A stretch of 64,000 bases of DNA from Chrysoperla carnea (lineage: Eukaryota > Arthropoda > Insecta > Neuroptera > Chrysopidae). The stretch spans positions 13,716,935-13,780,934 of the forward strand of contig NC_058338.1 of assembly GCF_905475395.1 (NCBI RefSeq), written 5' to 3'. A program made the translations under genes and the position numbers. A model generated the notes under the pieces. That model made no database searches, was not told the origin of the DNA, and saw nothing but the letters and a program-made list of their open reading frames with translations. The number at the start of each line of letters is the position of its first letter. Within the stretch, counting starts at the first letter, position 1. Shown in pieces: positions 52,001 to 63,439 of this stretch.

Positions 52001-55000
52001 AATTTTTTCGATTTTTTTGAATTTTTTTAAGGAGTACCCCTTTGTAAAAATCGAGAAAAACGAAAAAAAATTTTTGTTTTGGATTTTGATGAAACTCGGT
52101 GGATAGGTTAATTTTGACCCAAAAAGTATAAAAATCAGGTTAATTTAATGCTTGGATGCAGAGTTTCTGAGATATCGCAATATTTGGATCGATTTTAGTT
52201 CGTATCTCAAAAACTATTCGACCAGTCATCAAATGAACCCGATTTTTGAACTTTTTGGGTCAAAATTACCTTATATACTGAGTTTTATCGAAATTGGAGA
52301 TAACAAAATTTTTTCGATTTTTTTGAATTTTTTTAAGGAGTACCCCTTTGTAAAAATCGAGAAAAACGAAAAAAAATTTTTGTTTTGGATTTTGATGAAA
52401 CTCGGTGGATAGGTTAATTTTGACCCAAAAAGTATAAAAATCAGGTTAATTTAATGCTTGGATGCAGAGTTTCTGAGATATCGCAATATTTGGATCGATT
52501 TTAGTTCGTATCTCAAAAACTATTCGACCAGTCAACAAATGCACCCGATTTTTGAACTTTTTGGGTCAAAATTACCTTATATAGTGAGTTTTATCGAAAT
52601 TGGAGTTATAAAATTTTTTTCGATTTTTTGGAATTTTTTTAAGGGGTACCCCTTTGAAAAAATCGAGAAAATCGGAAATAAAAATTTGATTAGGAATTTG
52701 ATGAAACTCAGTGAATGGGGTAATTTTGACCCAAAAAGTATAAAAATCAGGTTAATTTAATGATTGGATGCATAGTTTCGGAGACATCGCAATATTTGGA
52801 TCGATTTTGAAAAAATCGAGAAAATCGCAAAAAAATTTTTGTTTTGGAATTTGATGAAACTTGGTGGATGGGGTAATTTTGACCCACAAAGTATAAAAAT
52901 CAGGTTAATTTAATGATTGGACCTACAGAAAGTTACCAATGTCAGCGAGTATCATGGGCAAAACTTCATTTGACAAAAAATTAAAATCCCTAAAATTGTG
53001 AACAAAAGGGAGGATAAGTGAGGGCTATAACGTGATAGTCTTTATTTTTAAAGGAGAAATTGTCAAGCAAAGCGAGCGGGTATCTGCTAGTTTTACATAA
53101 ATTTTCTGAGGCAGAAAAAAAAGGAATGAGAAATAGATAGAGAAAATTGGCAACAACGCTCACATCAGGAATGATACTTCTATTCAATCCATTTTATAAG
53201 AAAAAGATGATAACACGATAAAATACAAAATTTCTTTTTATTCAATGAAAACCATCGGCTGGATGACCTGATAAAAGATTTACTTCTCTACTACCGTGTC
53301 GCTGAGATTTTAAAAATATTCTCGGATAGACAATCAGGTCGTCATCGGTAACGGATGTTTTCCACCTAACAAATTAGATTTACTCTCAAATTGACATACA
53401 TTATCATTATTCCCATCAATATCAATGAAAGTTGCTTATATTTTCGATTTTCTAAAAATAACTCTTGTAAAATTTCTTTTACAGTGAAAATATATATAAT
53501 TTCGATTTTCACTCATATGCACACGTATGCGTACGTACCTACAAAACAACTTCTCTAGTAAAAAACTCTTACTAATTGTAATATGTACCAACTAAAAAAA
53601 TTTATATTTATTTACACGCCAACGTATGCATATTTTTTCATAAACTCAACATATGTGAGTGCTGTAAATTCTTCTTAAGAAACAAATCTTACTAAAGGAC
53701 CCCGCACACAATACATTGATTTCTGGTTTTGGTTAAAATTTTTTGAAAAGTATGGATTAAGTAAGTTTTGATCAGCATGATCTTATGGGCTCAACCTTTA
53801 AAAACCCTTCCCTTCTGACCTAACCCTTCAAAGGTTATGCTTTCATGAGATATTGATTTCAGTTAAAATTTGTTGAAAACTTTGAATAAGGTAGTTTTGA
53901 TCATTATTATCATTTTGATCTAATGGACTCAACCCTCAAAAACCCTTCCTTTTCGACCCCTATATGTAGGCATAACCTTTGAAGGGCCGTAGCTCAGAAG
54001 CGAGGAGTTTTTGAGGATTGAGCCCATTAGATCAAAACGTTCATAATGATCAAAACTTCCTTAACTAGAAGTAATAAAGCTATTGTTATTTTATTTGTTT
54101 AATAAAGCCTTTTCAGACATTTTAATTAATTACTTATTTTATTTTATATGCTTTTGACAATGTACTTGTATACAAGAAATGTAATGAACAATAAAGATTA
54201 TTATTATTTACACGTTAGCGTACAAATAGTAATGTCGATTAAAAATGTATGTTATATGATTAGTTTGAATAAAACCCGTAAAAGGTATTTATAATATAAA
54301 GATTTCTCTTGTAATATTGGTAGCGTTTGTATATTGGTACATATTTATATTATAAAATATACAGAATGATTTTTATACCCTGCATATATGTTACAAATAT
54401 CAAGGTACACTAAGTTTAGTCCCAAGTATGTAATTAGTCCATTTCCGGTTGTCTACAACTCTGTCATCAAGATAAATCAAAAACAAAAAGAGATATCAAA
54501 CTGTAATTTTTACAGCGGTCCCAGGACGTAAAAAGTGAGTTTGAGTTCATAAAATGACCAACATGAGTCAATTGGATACTGGGTTCGTAGGATCCATCTT
54601 GTAAACTGTTAGAGATAGAACACAAGTTTAAATATAAAAAATGTTTCTTATAAAAAAATAAACAACTTTTGTAAGAAACATTTTTTTCTTAAACATCACT
54701 ATTTACCCGTAAGAGCGTAAATTAGGTATTATATAGTATGTACATGTATTTTATTAGGTCTACATTTACTGTATATATGTATGTGTTTGTTTGTAGCAAA
54801 TAATATGTTCACAGAGGAAGTGAGTAGAGAGATACTCGAAAGGTAATAGAAATATTATCTTGTTAACACTGCCTTTACATGGTATTTCAACTATTTACTC
54901 AACCCAATCAGTCAATTGTTTGTTTTCACTTGTTATTATATGGGATATTGCCACAATAAAAGCCACTTTTGTCTCAAAAAAGCATCGATTTTTCGTACCT

Positions 55001-58000
55001 TATTTCATGTATTTTCAGATTAAAAAGAATCATTCCATGCAGCTTTTGACGGCATAGAATCAAAATCTGCTACAAAAAATGGCTAGTTGCATTTAAAAAA
55101 ATATCCATTGCTTAACCCGAAAGACATCCTCGCAAAATAAAACTAGAGACGTTTTCGTCATTCCCTGAAAAGTAAGACTCCTTGACATTCCAATGTGTTT
55201 TTAAAATAATTAGGTGGGAAATTAAAAATAAACCACTCCGTATAAATATAAAACATATATACACAACACTCACAGCATAGAGACAATTGTAATAAAATTA
55301 TTATAATATTTAAGTTTTGTGAAAAATAATAATAATAATAATGTAACTAGAAAGTAGAAATTGAATTGAATTATTATTACTTATGAAGCTGATGCCACAA
55401 CGAGTACCATACCCCCGATGGTCTACAGTAGAATCTCGATAACTCAAACTCCAGTAAATCGTAATTCCCGAAAAAAGTACAAAAGATATCATTCTCTTCC
55501 ACTGAACCCCTAAGTACGTGATATCTCGAATTTATTTAAACTTTGTAACTCGAACAAAATGTTATTTCCCTGCAAGATATTGAAAGTAGAGTTTTATACT
55601 CTGAAACTCAAATTTCAGACTCCCTAAGTCGTAGTTAGTAAAATATAATCGCACCTTTTTATGTCGAATTTTTATCAATTAAATCTCCATGTCAAATTAC
55701 TTAAGTCGGGAACTCATGAACTCGAAATTTTGTGTATTTCCCTTGAGGTTCCACTGTGTATGTAGTTGGAAACAGGCGAAAATACATACATTTTAAAATA
55801 TTTTGCGGTTATAATTTCGTGATTAAGTATAACAATATATATATTTTTGTTAATTGCTAACTACGCTCTTTAATTTGAAACATAACACGCTATATTTAAA
55901 TCGAAATTTGTTTTTCGATCATAACTTTATGTCCTCTAGAGGGCCCCATATTAATGTGACGCCACATAGTCTATAACCAGCGGACGATCAAGACGCTCTT
56001 AGCGATTTCTTATTTGTCATATTACGATAAGTAGTTTAGAAGCTAGGAGGGAACAGATGAACATACAAACATCCCGGTCAAACACATAGCCCTCGCCATT
56101 GTATAGCCGGGGTAAAAAAGAAGGTTTACATACATTCTACCCTAAAATATTTTGTATTTACATAGAACCAATCCAAATACTTATAAAACACACTGTACAT
56201 TTACATTTACATTAAAGATAAGATTATTATAGACTGTTTTAGTTTGGTTTGTGTTTGTTTCATTGAGATTGAGTGAGTGAGTGAGTGGTTAGTTATTTAT
56301 ACATTGTTCATACACATTCATTTATTGATGAAACTTTCAATTGATAAACAAAAACTAACCATAATTATTATTATTATTATTTATATTATTATTTGTTGAA
56401 TGTTGTTCTCATTGAGACATGACATCAGTGTTAGTGCAATCTTTGTATACTTTATGACTGTATGGTATCATTCTTAAAAACTAAATCAAAATTTTATAAT
56501 CCAACTAGCTGCCCGGTCTGTCTATAGCTTTCATTTCCCCTACCCTCATTTGTCTACCCTTTTATTCACAATTTCAGGTCAAAATCATGGACACAAGCGA
56601 AAGAATGTCTTCTATTGTCTTTGATAACTTTTATTTAAAAAATTTTAAGCTAGTGAAAACAAAAACTAAATAAATGTTTTGAATATCTCAAGCCCACGCG
56701 CAAGGGAGGAGTTTTAGGGGTCAAAACCCCTCCCATTGAGATTCTGTCCACATAAAATTTGAACTAACAATACAGTCCTGTAAATGCATCCATTTATCCA
56801 GATATCCCAGCATATTTTGAGCTCATTACATTCTTCGACTTTGCCTTGAGTAGAGTACTTCAAACAGAAACCTGGATCTTGGCGAATTACATTGTTTCGA
56901 ACAAAAAAATATTATCTAAAACCTTCAGAAATTAATTCAGTTTTTATTGATATCATAAAAAATATTTGAGGTCACCGGATATTACGTTCACCGTAAACAA
57001 GTACTTTTTATTATTAAAATAAATAAATTACAAATTGTTAGTCGAGGCGAAAATTAACAATATGGAAAATAATTATTTTAGATGCCATAAGATCGATAAT
57101 AATCGCCTCGACTGTAAATTCCCCAACGAAAAGGAAGCACAGAATGTGATCTCGAATGAACGGGATGTCATCTTGTATATTATTTCTCTAACCTTTTTTT
57201 TCCCTGTCTTTCAATTTCCATGATTTGTCCCTCATTTTAAAGCTCATCGTGAGGGCTAATGAAGAAAAAAGACTCACGATCTAAAAATGTACCACTTCGA
57301 AAAAACCAGGCTAGAGAAATAATATTAAGATTTAGTTTTGTTCAATATGTAATTTGTTTATCATATCTGTAATAAAATTGCCTATTAATAAAAAGAAAGT
57401 AGCCTTTTTTCAGCCACGGATACCGCAGTGCGAAATTACGCACAAGTCGAACTACTACATACTCATTACAACTCAAAAAATTGAGAGAACCCGAAAAGTA
57501 TTGTTGCTCGTACTTTAAAAGCTTTAACGTTAACGAGTATTCAAGGAATCTTAAAACATCAGAATCATCATCTTTCTTCCGAGTGGAAAATATTACCTTT
57601 ATCTTGTACAAACAGGTGAACAAATTGAAATACGAAATTGAAAATTGTATCAAAATCAAATATTCATAAACGGATTTTGACACACGAGTTTTTGTAGAAA
57701 TTTTTCGCAATAATTTTTTTAACTCGTGCAAATAATGTCATACTTCATTACAAAATCATATTTTTTTATGCTCAAGTAATTAATAAAATAATATCTGATA
57801 CTCTGAATTCATACACATATAGTCAACTTAGTATAACGCAGTCAAGTCAATCAGATTCTCAAATTTATTATTACCTACCTCTATATACAGACTGTAATAC
57901 ATGGTAATTACTAAAGCAGAGGTTATGTGTTCGATGTTTAACTAAAACCGGCCGCACATTATTAGAAATTATGATAGCATTTTGAGTATATTTATCTATG

Positions 58001-61000
58001 ATAGTATACCCTATCTTTCGAATAATTTTAAATAATATCCATCTCACAAACTCATAATTAAAATCATTAATTACTAATTAACTAATTAGTCACAAACGAT
58101 TGACATCAATAAAATATTAAAAACATAACATTTTTATACCATGTATATATGAAAAATATCAAGGTATACTAAGTTTAGTCCCAAGTTTGAAACGCTTAAA
58201 AATATTGATGTTACAAACAAAATTTTGGTATAGGTGTTCATAAAATTACCTCATTAGTCCATTTCCGTTTGTCTGTCTGTCTAACGCCACGGTAAATAAA
58301 AAACGAAGAGATATCAAGCTGAAGCAAAATTTAAATGTTAAAGATGTTTAATAAAAAAATTAACAACTTTTGTTTGAAACATTTTTTCGTAAACATCACT
58401 GTTTACCCGATATATTATACATGTTTTTGTTTGTAACAGCATGCAGTATCCCATATCTACTGAGGAAGAGAGAAGAAAGATACTCTTATTACTTTGTGTG
58501 TAAGAGTGGCTATCTTTCTTTACTTATATGGCGTAAAAAAACAAACGATTGCGTAATCAGCACTGTATATAGTATTACAACAATTAACTTTGTCAATTGT
58601 TTCTTTCACTCGTAAATTTTATATTAACTGATCGATTTGACGATTTTGCTCTTAAGAGCTAAAATTCCCAACTGTCCAGCTCCCTAACCCCTAATCTTTG
58701 AGCAACGCTCTAAAAATTATTATTGTTAAAATAGCCATTAATACATTAGGAGGACTTTCCATACCTCTCACTTAGATGCATTGCTTAACGAATGTACTCT
58801 ATCATACTCGTGATATTTATATGCCTAAGTGTAAATCGAACTTTCTGTATAACGTGTATATTAAAAAATGTATATTCAATAATTTATTGAAATATAATCT
58901 TAATCTGTATAATATTAATTAAAAAAATAACGCAAAATATTTCATTTAATTACAAAAAAAAAACAATACTTAAATATAAATATGTATATTGATATTTATA
59001 GCATTTACAAGGAAAATATAAAAATTGATAAAAAAAAATATTGATAAACCTTTTTTTTTATGACGTCATAAATACATTGTGCAAGAGAAGAAAAGGTATC
59101 TAATAATAATTATTAAAAATATTTTAAAACATTTGAAGAAATTTCACATTTTAAAATTGTGTTGTTTTATCATAATCATAATTTTTAAAAATTGTGTCTG
59201 TTCTTTGTGGCTTCCGCTCTGTTAGTGTACAACATTCACAAAAAAAAATGTATATCATGTCCAACTTATCTAATATGTTTTTAGTGATCATGTTTAGAAT
59301 GTATACTGCTCACTAGTACATTGCATGAAAATTCAAATAAAAAATTTCTGTAGCCGTTGGATTTGAATTTAAAAAAAGAAATAAAAACAAACAATTGACT
59401 GAGTTAATTGTTAAAATACCCTGTATAGAATGTCAGTCATCTTATATAGGTATTATTACTCTAGCAAGTTTTTTTTCTGTCCTAACCTTATCTTCCTTAG
59501 TATACCATGTATATGAAATATACCAAGGTATACTAAGTTTAGTCCTTAGTTTGTAACGCTTAAAAATATTGATGCTATGAACAAAATTTTGGCATAGGTG
59601 TTCATAAAATCACCTATTTAGTTCATTTCCGGTTGTCTGCCTGTCGTCTGCCCATCTGTCATCACGATAACTTAAAAAACGAAAAGAGATATCAAGCTGA
59701 AATTTGTATAGCGTGCTTAGGAAGTAAAAAGTGAGGTCGAGTTCGTAAATGAGCAACATAGGTAAGTTGGGTCTTGTGTCCGTAGGACCCATCTTGTAAA
59801 CCGTTAGGGATAGAACAAAACTATAATGTAAACAAGTGAAAACAAACAATTGACTGAGTTAGTTGTTGAAATACCATGTATAGACAGTGTTGATCACTCT
59901 TACATTACTCTTACATTACACAAACAAACATGTCACACACATGTAACTGATATACCCACATAATACTACAATTTGCTCATAATATGCGCTTTCACGGGTA
60001 AACAGTGATGTTTACGGAAAAATATTTCAAACAAAAGTTGTTTATTTTTTTATAAGGAATTTTTTTTACATTTAAACTTTTGTTCTATCTTTAAAGACCC
60101 AATTGACCTATATTGCTCAATTACGAACTTGACCTTACTTTTTACGTCTTCAGCACGCTATAAAAATTTCAACTTGATATCTCTTTTCGTTTTTGAGTAA
60201 TCCTGATGACAGACGGACAGACGACAGACAGACAAGTAAAAATGGACTAATTAGATGATTTAGTGAACACCTATACCAAAATTTTTTTCGTAGCATCAAT
60301 ATTTTTAAGCGTTATAAACTTGGGATTAAACTTAATATACTATGTATATTTCATATATACATGGTATAAAAATATTCCTCATACAAATATAAACAACTTT
60401 TGTTTGAAACATTTTTTCGTCAACAACTTTTAAGACAAAAAAAAATTTTTTTTTGGAAGTGTTTAATAAAAAATAATTTGAATCGAGTACTCGTCCCATT
60501 TAATTATTTTTTTTATTTTGAAATTAAAATTATTTGGTATAATAAGAATGAATATAATTATTGTGTAAAACAAAAACGTTTATTTATATTATGATGTCAT
60601 AGAAAATTAAGAAATTTAACGTATGCCTTAATAATGATTAGTTCATTTGTAATTATAATTATAATTTACGATATGGTTTTTATCTCTATAAAAATACCAA
60701 CCTTTAAAAAAAATATGTCAATTTATCAATTTCTAGTGTACTTTTATATTGTCTGTTTGTTTGTTTTAACAACTAAATCCAATTCCAAAACTTAAAATAT
60801 CATATCTTTTTAACTGGCGCGACAAAAACAGAAAATTTTTTAATAATACGACTGTATTTTACTGTATTATTATTGGATAGGAGAGAAATCCCTCAGCGGG
60901 TTAGGGATGTTGATCCCTAACTGATAGGGAACCCTCAGCGGGTTAAGGATCATGGAATTTTATAAAGGAACAAGTGAAAACAAACAATTGACTGAGTTAA

Positions 61001-63283
61001 TTCTTGAAATATCATTTATAAACAGTGTTGATTACTCTGTCACATTACACATACATACATTTCACACATACATAACTGATATTTCCATATTAATACATAC
61101 TATACAATTTACGCCTAATTGGCGCTCTTACGGGTAAACAGTGATGTTTACGAAAAAATGTTTCAAACAAAAGTGGTTTATTTTTGTATAAGAAACATTT
61201 TTTATATTAAAACTTTTGTTCTATCTCTAACGGTTTACAAGATGGGTCCTACGAACCCAAGACCCAATTGACCTATGTTGCTCATTTACCAACTTGACTT
61301 CACTTTTTACGTCCTCAGCGCGCTATAAAAATTTCAACTTAATATCTCTATTCGTTTTTGAGTAATCATGATGACAGACGGACAGACAACTGGAAATGGA
61401 CTAATTAGGTGATTTCATGAACACATATACCAAAATTTTGTTAATAGTATCAATATTTTTAAGCGTTACAAACTTAGGACTAAACTTAGTATACCTTGGT
61501 ATATTTCATATACATGGTATAAAAAGCAGCTTCACCACCAACATAGTTCTACAATCAATATTTCTAATCGTTTCAATCGTTTCTTGAATCTAAACACACA
61601 TAATACACTTTGCATATTTTCCATACATTCACAGACGTTAAAGAAATAAATAAATAGAAATATAGATCGAAAATTTCACCACCCACATATTTTATGTGGG
61701 ATGTATTTATTGCAAAGGGGAGAGAAAAAATATGCAACGAACGTAATTCTAAGTTCACGTCACGTCAATGTATTTTTAATCTAATCTAAAGACATTATTG
61801 TGCCTTATTTATATTTTCTCTATGAAACGCCAACACTCATGTACACTTTTATTCATTAAAATGTGTGCAATCGTATTCGTTCGTTCAATATTTTCATAAT
61901 ATGTGGTTGATATTCTATGAAAACCTAAAGTCTTTGTAATAAGTAGACAAGGGATATTGAAGTATTGATTTACAATAAATTTAAAGTTCCCGCTATTTCA
62001 ATATTCATGCAACGTTGTCAAATTTGTTTGTAAATTATTTTCAATTAGTAAATATTGTTTTATCAATTTTCGATTTCTTAAAATTTTCGATATGTATCTT
62101 TTAAAATGAAAATTGCTATTGCTTTTATCTATTTTCGAATTATAAATTTTTCCACCTATTAACAGTTTTTAAAATTTTTTAGAAGTTCTTTAGAAAAATT
62201 GTGAGAATTTCTCTCATCACGAGAGTAAAAGTGTAAGCAAAAGAATATTAACTTCGGAAAATTTCGAGCCTGCTTTCGTATACTTGTCTTCACAAAGTTG
62301 TTGTGGCTATTATAGGACACTGGTTGGGCGGCAGGCATGTTAAACGCCTGGGTCTGGAAGTGTATCACGACTACTGCAGGAACTGTCACAGTGGTGAGGG
62401 GGAGGGGACAATGTCTCATCTTCTCTGTCACTGCCCAGCTCTTGTCATGAGGAGATGGACTTACTTGAGCCGGCCTGTCTTTGACGACCTCTCCGACCTG
62501 AGTCCGTCGACATCAAAGTTCTTAAACAGCTCTAAATGGTTCACGGAGTAGTGGCAATATTTCTAAGCGGTACAAACTTAGTACACATTGATATATATTT
62601 CATATATACAGGGTATATAAATTATATTTTTTATTGTAATAAACATGACGATGATTGTACTAGCTATATGCACAGCTAAGTTTAAATTATCTCGAAAACT
62701 GAACTGATTTTGACAAATTTTATTTATAATTATATCTCGTACGAACCCATCACGAGAATCGAACGAAAAAAGAAACTGATTTTTTTTATCGTGTATTGTC
62801 TCCAAAGATTATTTTTTTAAATATCTTATTCCTAGTGCTGTTTATTTTAAATGAATCATAAATTTTGATAACCAATCTACAAATTTTGTTTCGATTTCAA
62901 AGGGTTTGTTTTTATCAGATAAAAAAAAGGTATTCAGTTTAAAATAAGTTTCAAGAACAAACTTGGTATTGACTTTCTTAACATTGTTTATTCTTCATGA
63001 GTTAGTCGATATACGTTATCATCAAGTAAGATAAGAAATTATTATTTTGAGTTGGTTTAAGTATTTGTTATGTTTTCTGAATTTTGACAGTTTGTTTAAA
63101 CTGTTTAACAAATCATTTTTTTAATTAAAACTTATTTTAAGGTTCTGCATTCAATAAAACTTCTTGGAATACCTAAAATATCTCTAAAAATTACAAAATA
63201 AATATTTACCTATCAACAACAACTTGCCGTTTATGTGGAAGTACATCAGCAGAAGACATTGGTGATAAGCCTTGTGGCGGCAT
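37073..63283 (-). CDS. mam: Mastermind, Notch transcriptional co-activator, 1096 aa, eight coding exons
   Basis: Nuclear protein whose N-terminal helix lies in the groove formed by the Notch ankyrin repeats and CSL (Su(H)) and recruits the transcription machinery. Exons in order: 63210-63283, 49213-49468, 46591-47982, 39812-40352, 39215-39415, 38471-38734, 38159-38394, 37073-37399. All phases join. The MAML N-terminal domain spans the first junction: [14 protein letters not shown] (exon 1), then [16 protein letters not shown] (the R codon is split). Exon 3 holds [13 protein letters not shown] and an acidic region at about residues 239-314 ([21 protein letters not shown]). Exons 4-7 are Gln-, Pro-, Gly- and Met-rich. 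The C-terminus has [10 protein letters not shown] and ends FNLQDIL. The start is MPPQGL at 63283; the ATG at 63259 (MSSADV) is an alternative. Intron 1 is 13.7 kb and intron 3 is 6.2 kb; both are loaded with repeats. Confidence 0.93.
37915..38045 (-). repeat. Single inverted copy of the 315-bp satellite, mastermind intron 7
   Basis: Reading the minus strand, this contains the order TTTTGGATTTTA, GTAATCCCACTAATTTTGGG, TCATATTTTTCAAAT seen in the array at 48060-49170. It is a diverged, isolated monomer in another intron of the same gene and in opposite orientation to the array. Confidence 0.6.
41008..41525 (-). mobile_element. LINE fragment, second family (RNase H end plus Zn-finger), mastermind intron 3
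   Basis: On the minus strand, the RNase H tail [18 protein letters not shown] is followed, after frame breaks, by [17 protein letters not shown] and [18 protein letters not shown]. This is the His/Cys knuckle typical of I/R1-like LINE C-termini. It differs from the family at 353-878. Open frames are interrupted, so it is a dead copy. Confidence 0.8.
42985..43250 (+). mobile_element. Family A, 5'-truncated copy
   Basis: Starts at TCTTGTAAACCGTTAGAGAT and runs to TTTGTTTTCACTTGT. It lies in mastermind intron 3 and is followed by a 3' end of another element type (AAAGTGAGCGGGTATCATGC, 43421-43440). Confidence 0.75.
43260..44200. other. Part of mastermind intron 3: simple-sequence-rich stretch
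   Basis: Contains clustered short words such as ACAGCTACAGCTACAG, repeated TATGGTA/ATGGTAT variants (about 43850-43960) and a CG-richer patch with CGCGCGCGGGACG near 43645. No exon is recognised. Confidence 0.4.
44200..45180 (+). repeat. 306-bp satellite, array 1 (about 3.2 units), mastermind intron 3
   Basis: Monomers start near 44330, 44636 and 44942 (TAATGATTGGATGCA), an exact 306-bp period. Each contains CTATTCGACCAGTCA, TTTTTGGGTCAAAATTACC, a 14-bp palindrome AAGGGGTACCCCTT (missing from the last unit) and AAAAATCGAGAAAA. The first unit is partial on the left. The array decays at its right end into a short duplication of AATCGAGAAATACGCA. A second array of the same monomer lies at 51630-52925. 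Confidence 0.9.
45690..46132. repeat. Dispersed repeat family E, copy 1
   Basis: Ends at CTCGCCATTGTATAGTCGGG. The words ACGATCAAGACGACTC, ATTTGTCAAATTATGATAAG and AAACAGACGAAAATACG also occur at 55765-56115, and partly twice within this copy (about 45730-45790 and 45995-46050). Confidence 0.7.
48060..49170 (+). repeat. 315-bp satellite, about 3.5 units, filling mastermind intron 2
   Basis: The marker TTTGGGTCATACTTTTCAAA recurs with TGGG starting at 48101, 48416, 48731 and 49044, giving periods of 315, 315 and 313 bp. Other shared words are AGCGAAAAACTGA, AAAAAGATCGGATCAAATTT and GACGTCATTAGAAT. It occupies most of the 1230-bp intron between exons 2 and 3. It has no sequence in common with the 306-bp satellite beyond AT-richness. 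Confidence 0.9.
49620..51600. other. Left part of mastermind intron 1: repeat fragments
   Basis: No exon is recognised. Fragments seen: GTACAGGGTGGCTCATTTTA (50297), a terminus-like word; and 50700-50880, with TCTGTCTGTCTGTC, GGGTGAACCAATTTTGAT and GGTAATTTAATGGAGAG, related to the palindrome at 28025-28345 and to about 42018-42060. Confidence 0.45.
51630..52925 (+). repeat. 306-bp satellite, array 2 (about 4.3 units), mastermind intron 1
   Basis: Monomer starts at 51840, 52146, 52452 and 52758, all 306 bp apart. The units at about 51900-52205 and 52206-52511 look nearly identical, which suggests recent amplification. Two units carry AAGGAGTACCCCTT in place of the palindromic AAGGGGTACCCCTT found elsewhere. 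The array ends abruptly at 52921, where a different element begins (ending GCGAGCGGGTATCTGCTAGT at 53090). Confidence 0.9.
53760..54065. repeat. Foldback repeat with inner duplication, mastermind intron 1
   Basis: GATCTAATGGACTCAACCC near 53937 pairs with the complement of GATTGAGCCCATTAGATC near 54018. CCCTTCAAAGGTTATG at 53824 pairs with CATAACCTTTGAAGGG at 53970. A weaker direct copy of the left arm lies at 53775-53815. Confidence 0.65.
54371..54932 (+). mobile_element. Family A, near-complete copy
   Basis: From TTTATACCCTGCATATATG to TTTGTTTTCACTTGT, with the internal markers CATTTCCGGTTGTC and CATCTTGTAAACTGTTAGAG. It lies in mastermind intron 1. Confidence 0.8.
55426..55756. mobile_element. 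pogo/Tigger-like MITE, about 331 bp
   Basis: Left end CAGTAGAATCTCGATAACTC; right end, read inward, CAGTGGAACCTCAAGGG. The CAGT...CTCGA-type inverted terminus is typical of pogo-group (Tc1/mariner superfamily) elements. TA precedes the left end, but the right flank is TGTA, so the TA duplication is not clean. The interior is non-coding. It abuts family E copy 2. Confidence 0.65.
55765..56115. repeat. Dispersed repeat family E, copy 2
   Basis: Matches 45690-46132 (TACATTTTAAAATATTTTGCGG, here cut to its shared words; GATAAGTAGTTTAGAAGC; GGTCAAACACATAG). Ends CTCGCCATTGTATAGCCGGG. Its left end is replaced by the pogo-like MITE. Confidence 0.7.
56116..58130. other. Middle of mastermind intron 1
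   Basis: Holds a likely element terminus AACTAGCTGCCCGGTCTG at 56503-56520, facing right. The open frames at 57035-57223 and 57342-57731 show no recognisable domain. The rest is AT-rich. Confidence 0.4.
58134..61525. mobile_element. Cluster of family A copies in mastermind intron 1
   Basis: Copies: 58134-58611 (+, internally deleted), 59380-59425 (- fragment), 59500-59830 (+, 3' truncated), 59832-60370 (-), 60390-60428 (+ fragment) and 60970-61525 (-). The pair at 59500/59832 meets tail to tail, making an inverted pair over about 870 bp. At 60895-60955 there is also a short direct repeat, CCCTCAGCGGGTTA, twice. No coding capacity. Confidence 0.8.
62284..62545 (+). mobile_element. LINE 3' fragment, same family as 353-878
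   Basis: Plus-strand frame with [29 protein letters not shown] and HLLCHCPAL. It starts inside the knuckle region (5' truncated), and its 3' end is cut by a family A fragment at about 62545-62615. Confidence 0.8.
62620..63209 (-). other. Right end of mastermind intron 1, next to exon 1
   Basis: AT-rich, with nothing recognisable apart from the donor GTAAAT at 63204-63209 that closes exon 1. Confidence 0.5.
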
Positions 63284-63436
63284 ATTTGGTACGGGGGCGT
63301 TTGGCACAACAGAGAGGGCTCCCGGGTGGCGGGGGATTCCTCCCCCAGCGTCGAGGCATCCTCCCGGGGGCCCGCCGGCCACGCCACGGTCCAGCGTGGT
63401 GTACCCAAACCCGGTTCTATCCACCCTCCTTGTCGA
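63284..63436 (-). promoter_or_regulatory. GC-rich 5' region of mastermind exon 1 (probable 5' UTR or N-terminal extension)
   Basis: Directly upstream of the assigned ATG. About 63288-63420 is strongly GC- and CpG-rich, unlike anything else in the window. The mastermind frame is open here for 51 codons back to a TAA at 63437-63439, but contains no ATG. No convincing splice acceptor is seen. I therefore treat it as 5' UTR; a non-AUG extension or a missed upstream exon is possible. Confidence 0.5.
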
Positions 63437-63439
63437 TTA

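Noticed and set aside
37073-63283. CRISPR or prokaryotic-type repeat arrays in the tandem regions
   Set aside because: The repeats are 300-bp satellites without short repeat/unique spacer alternation, in an insect intron context.
63206-63424. mastermind start at an upstream GTG inside the GC-rich stretch
   Set aside because: GTG is not a normal insect start. The first ATG in this frame is at 63283 and gives the expected N-terminal domain.
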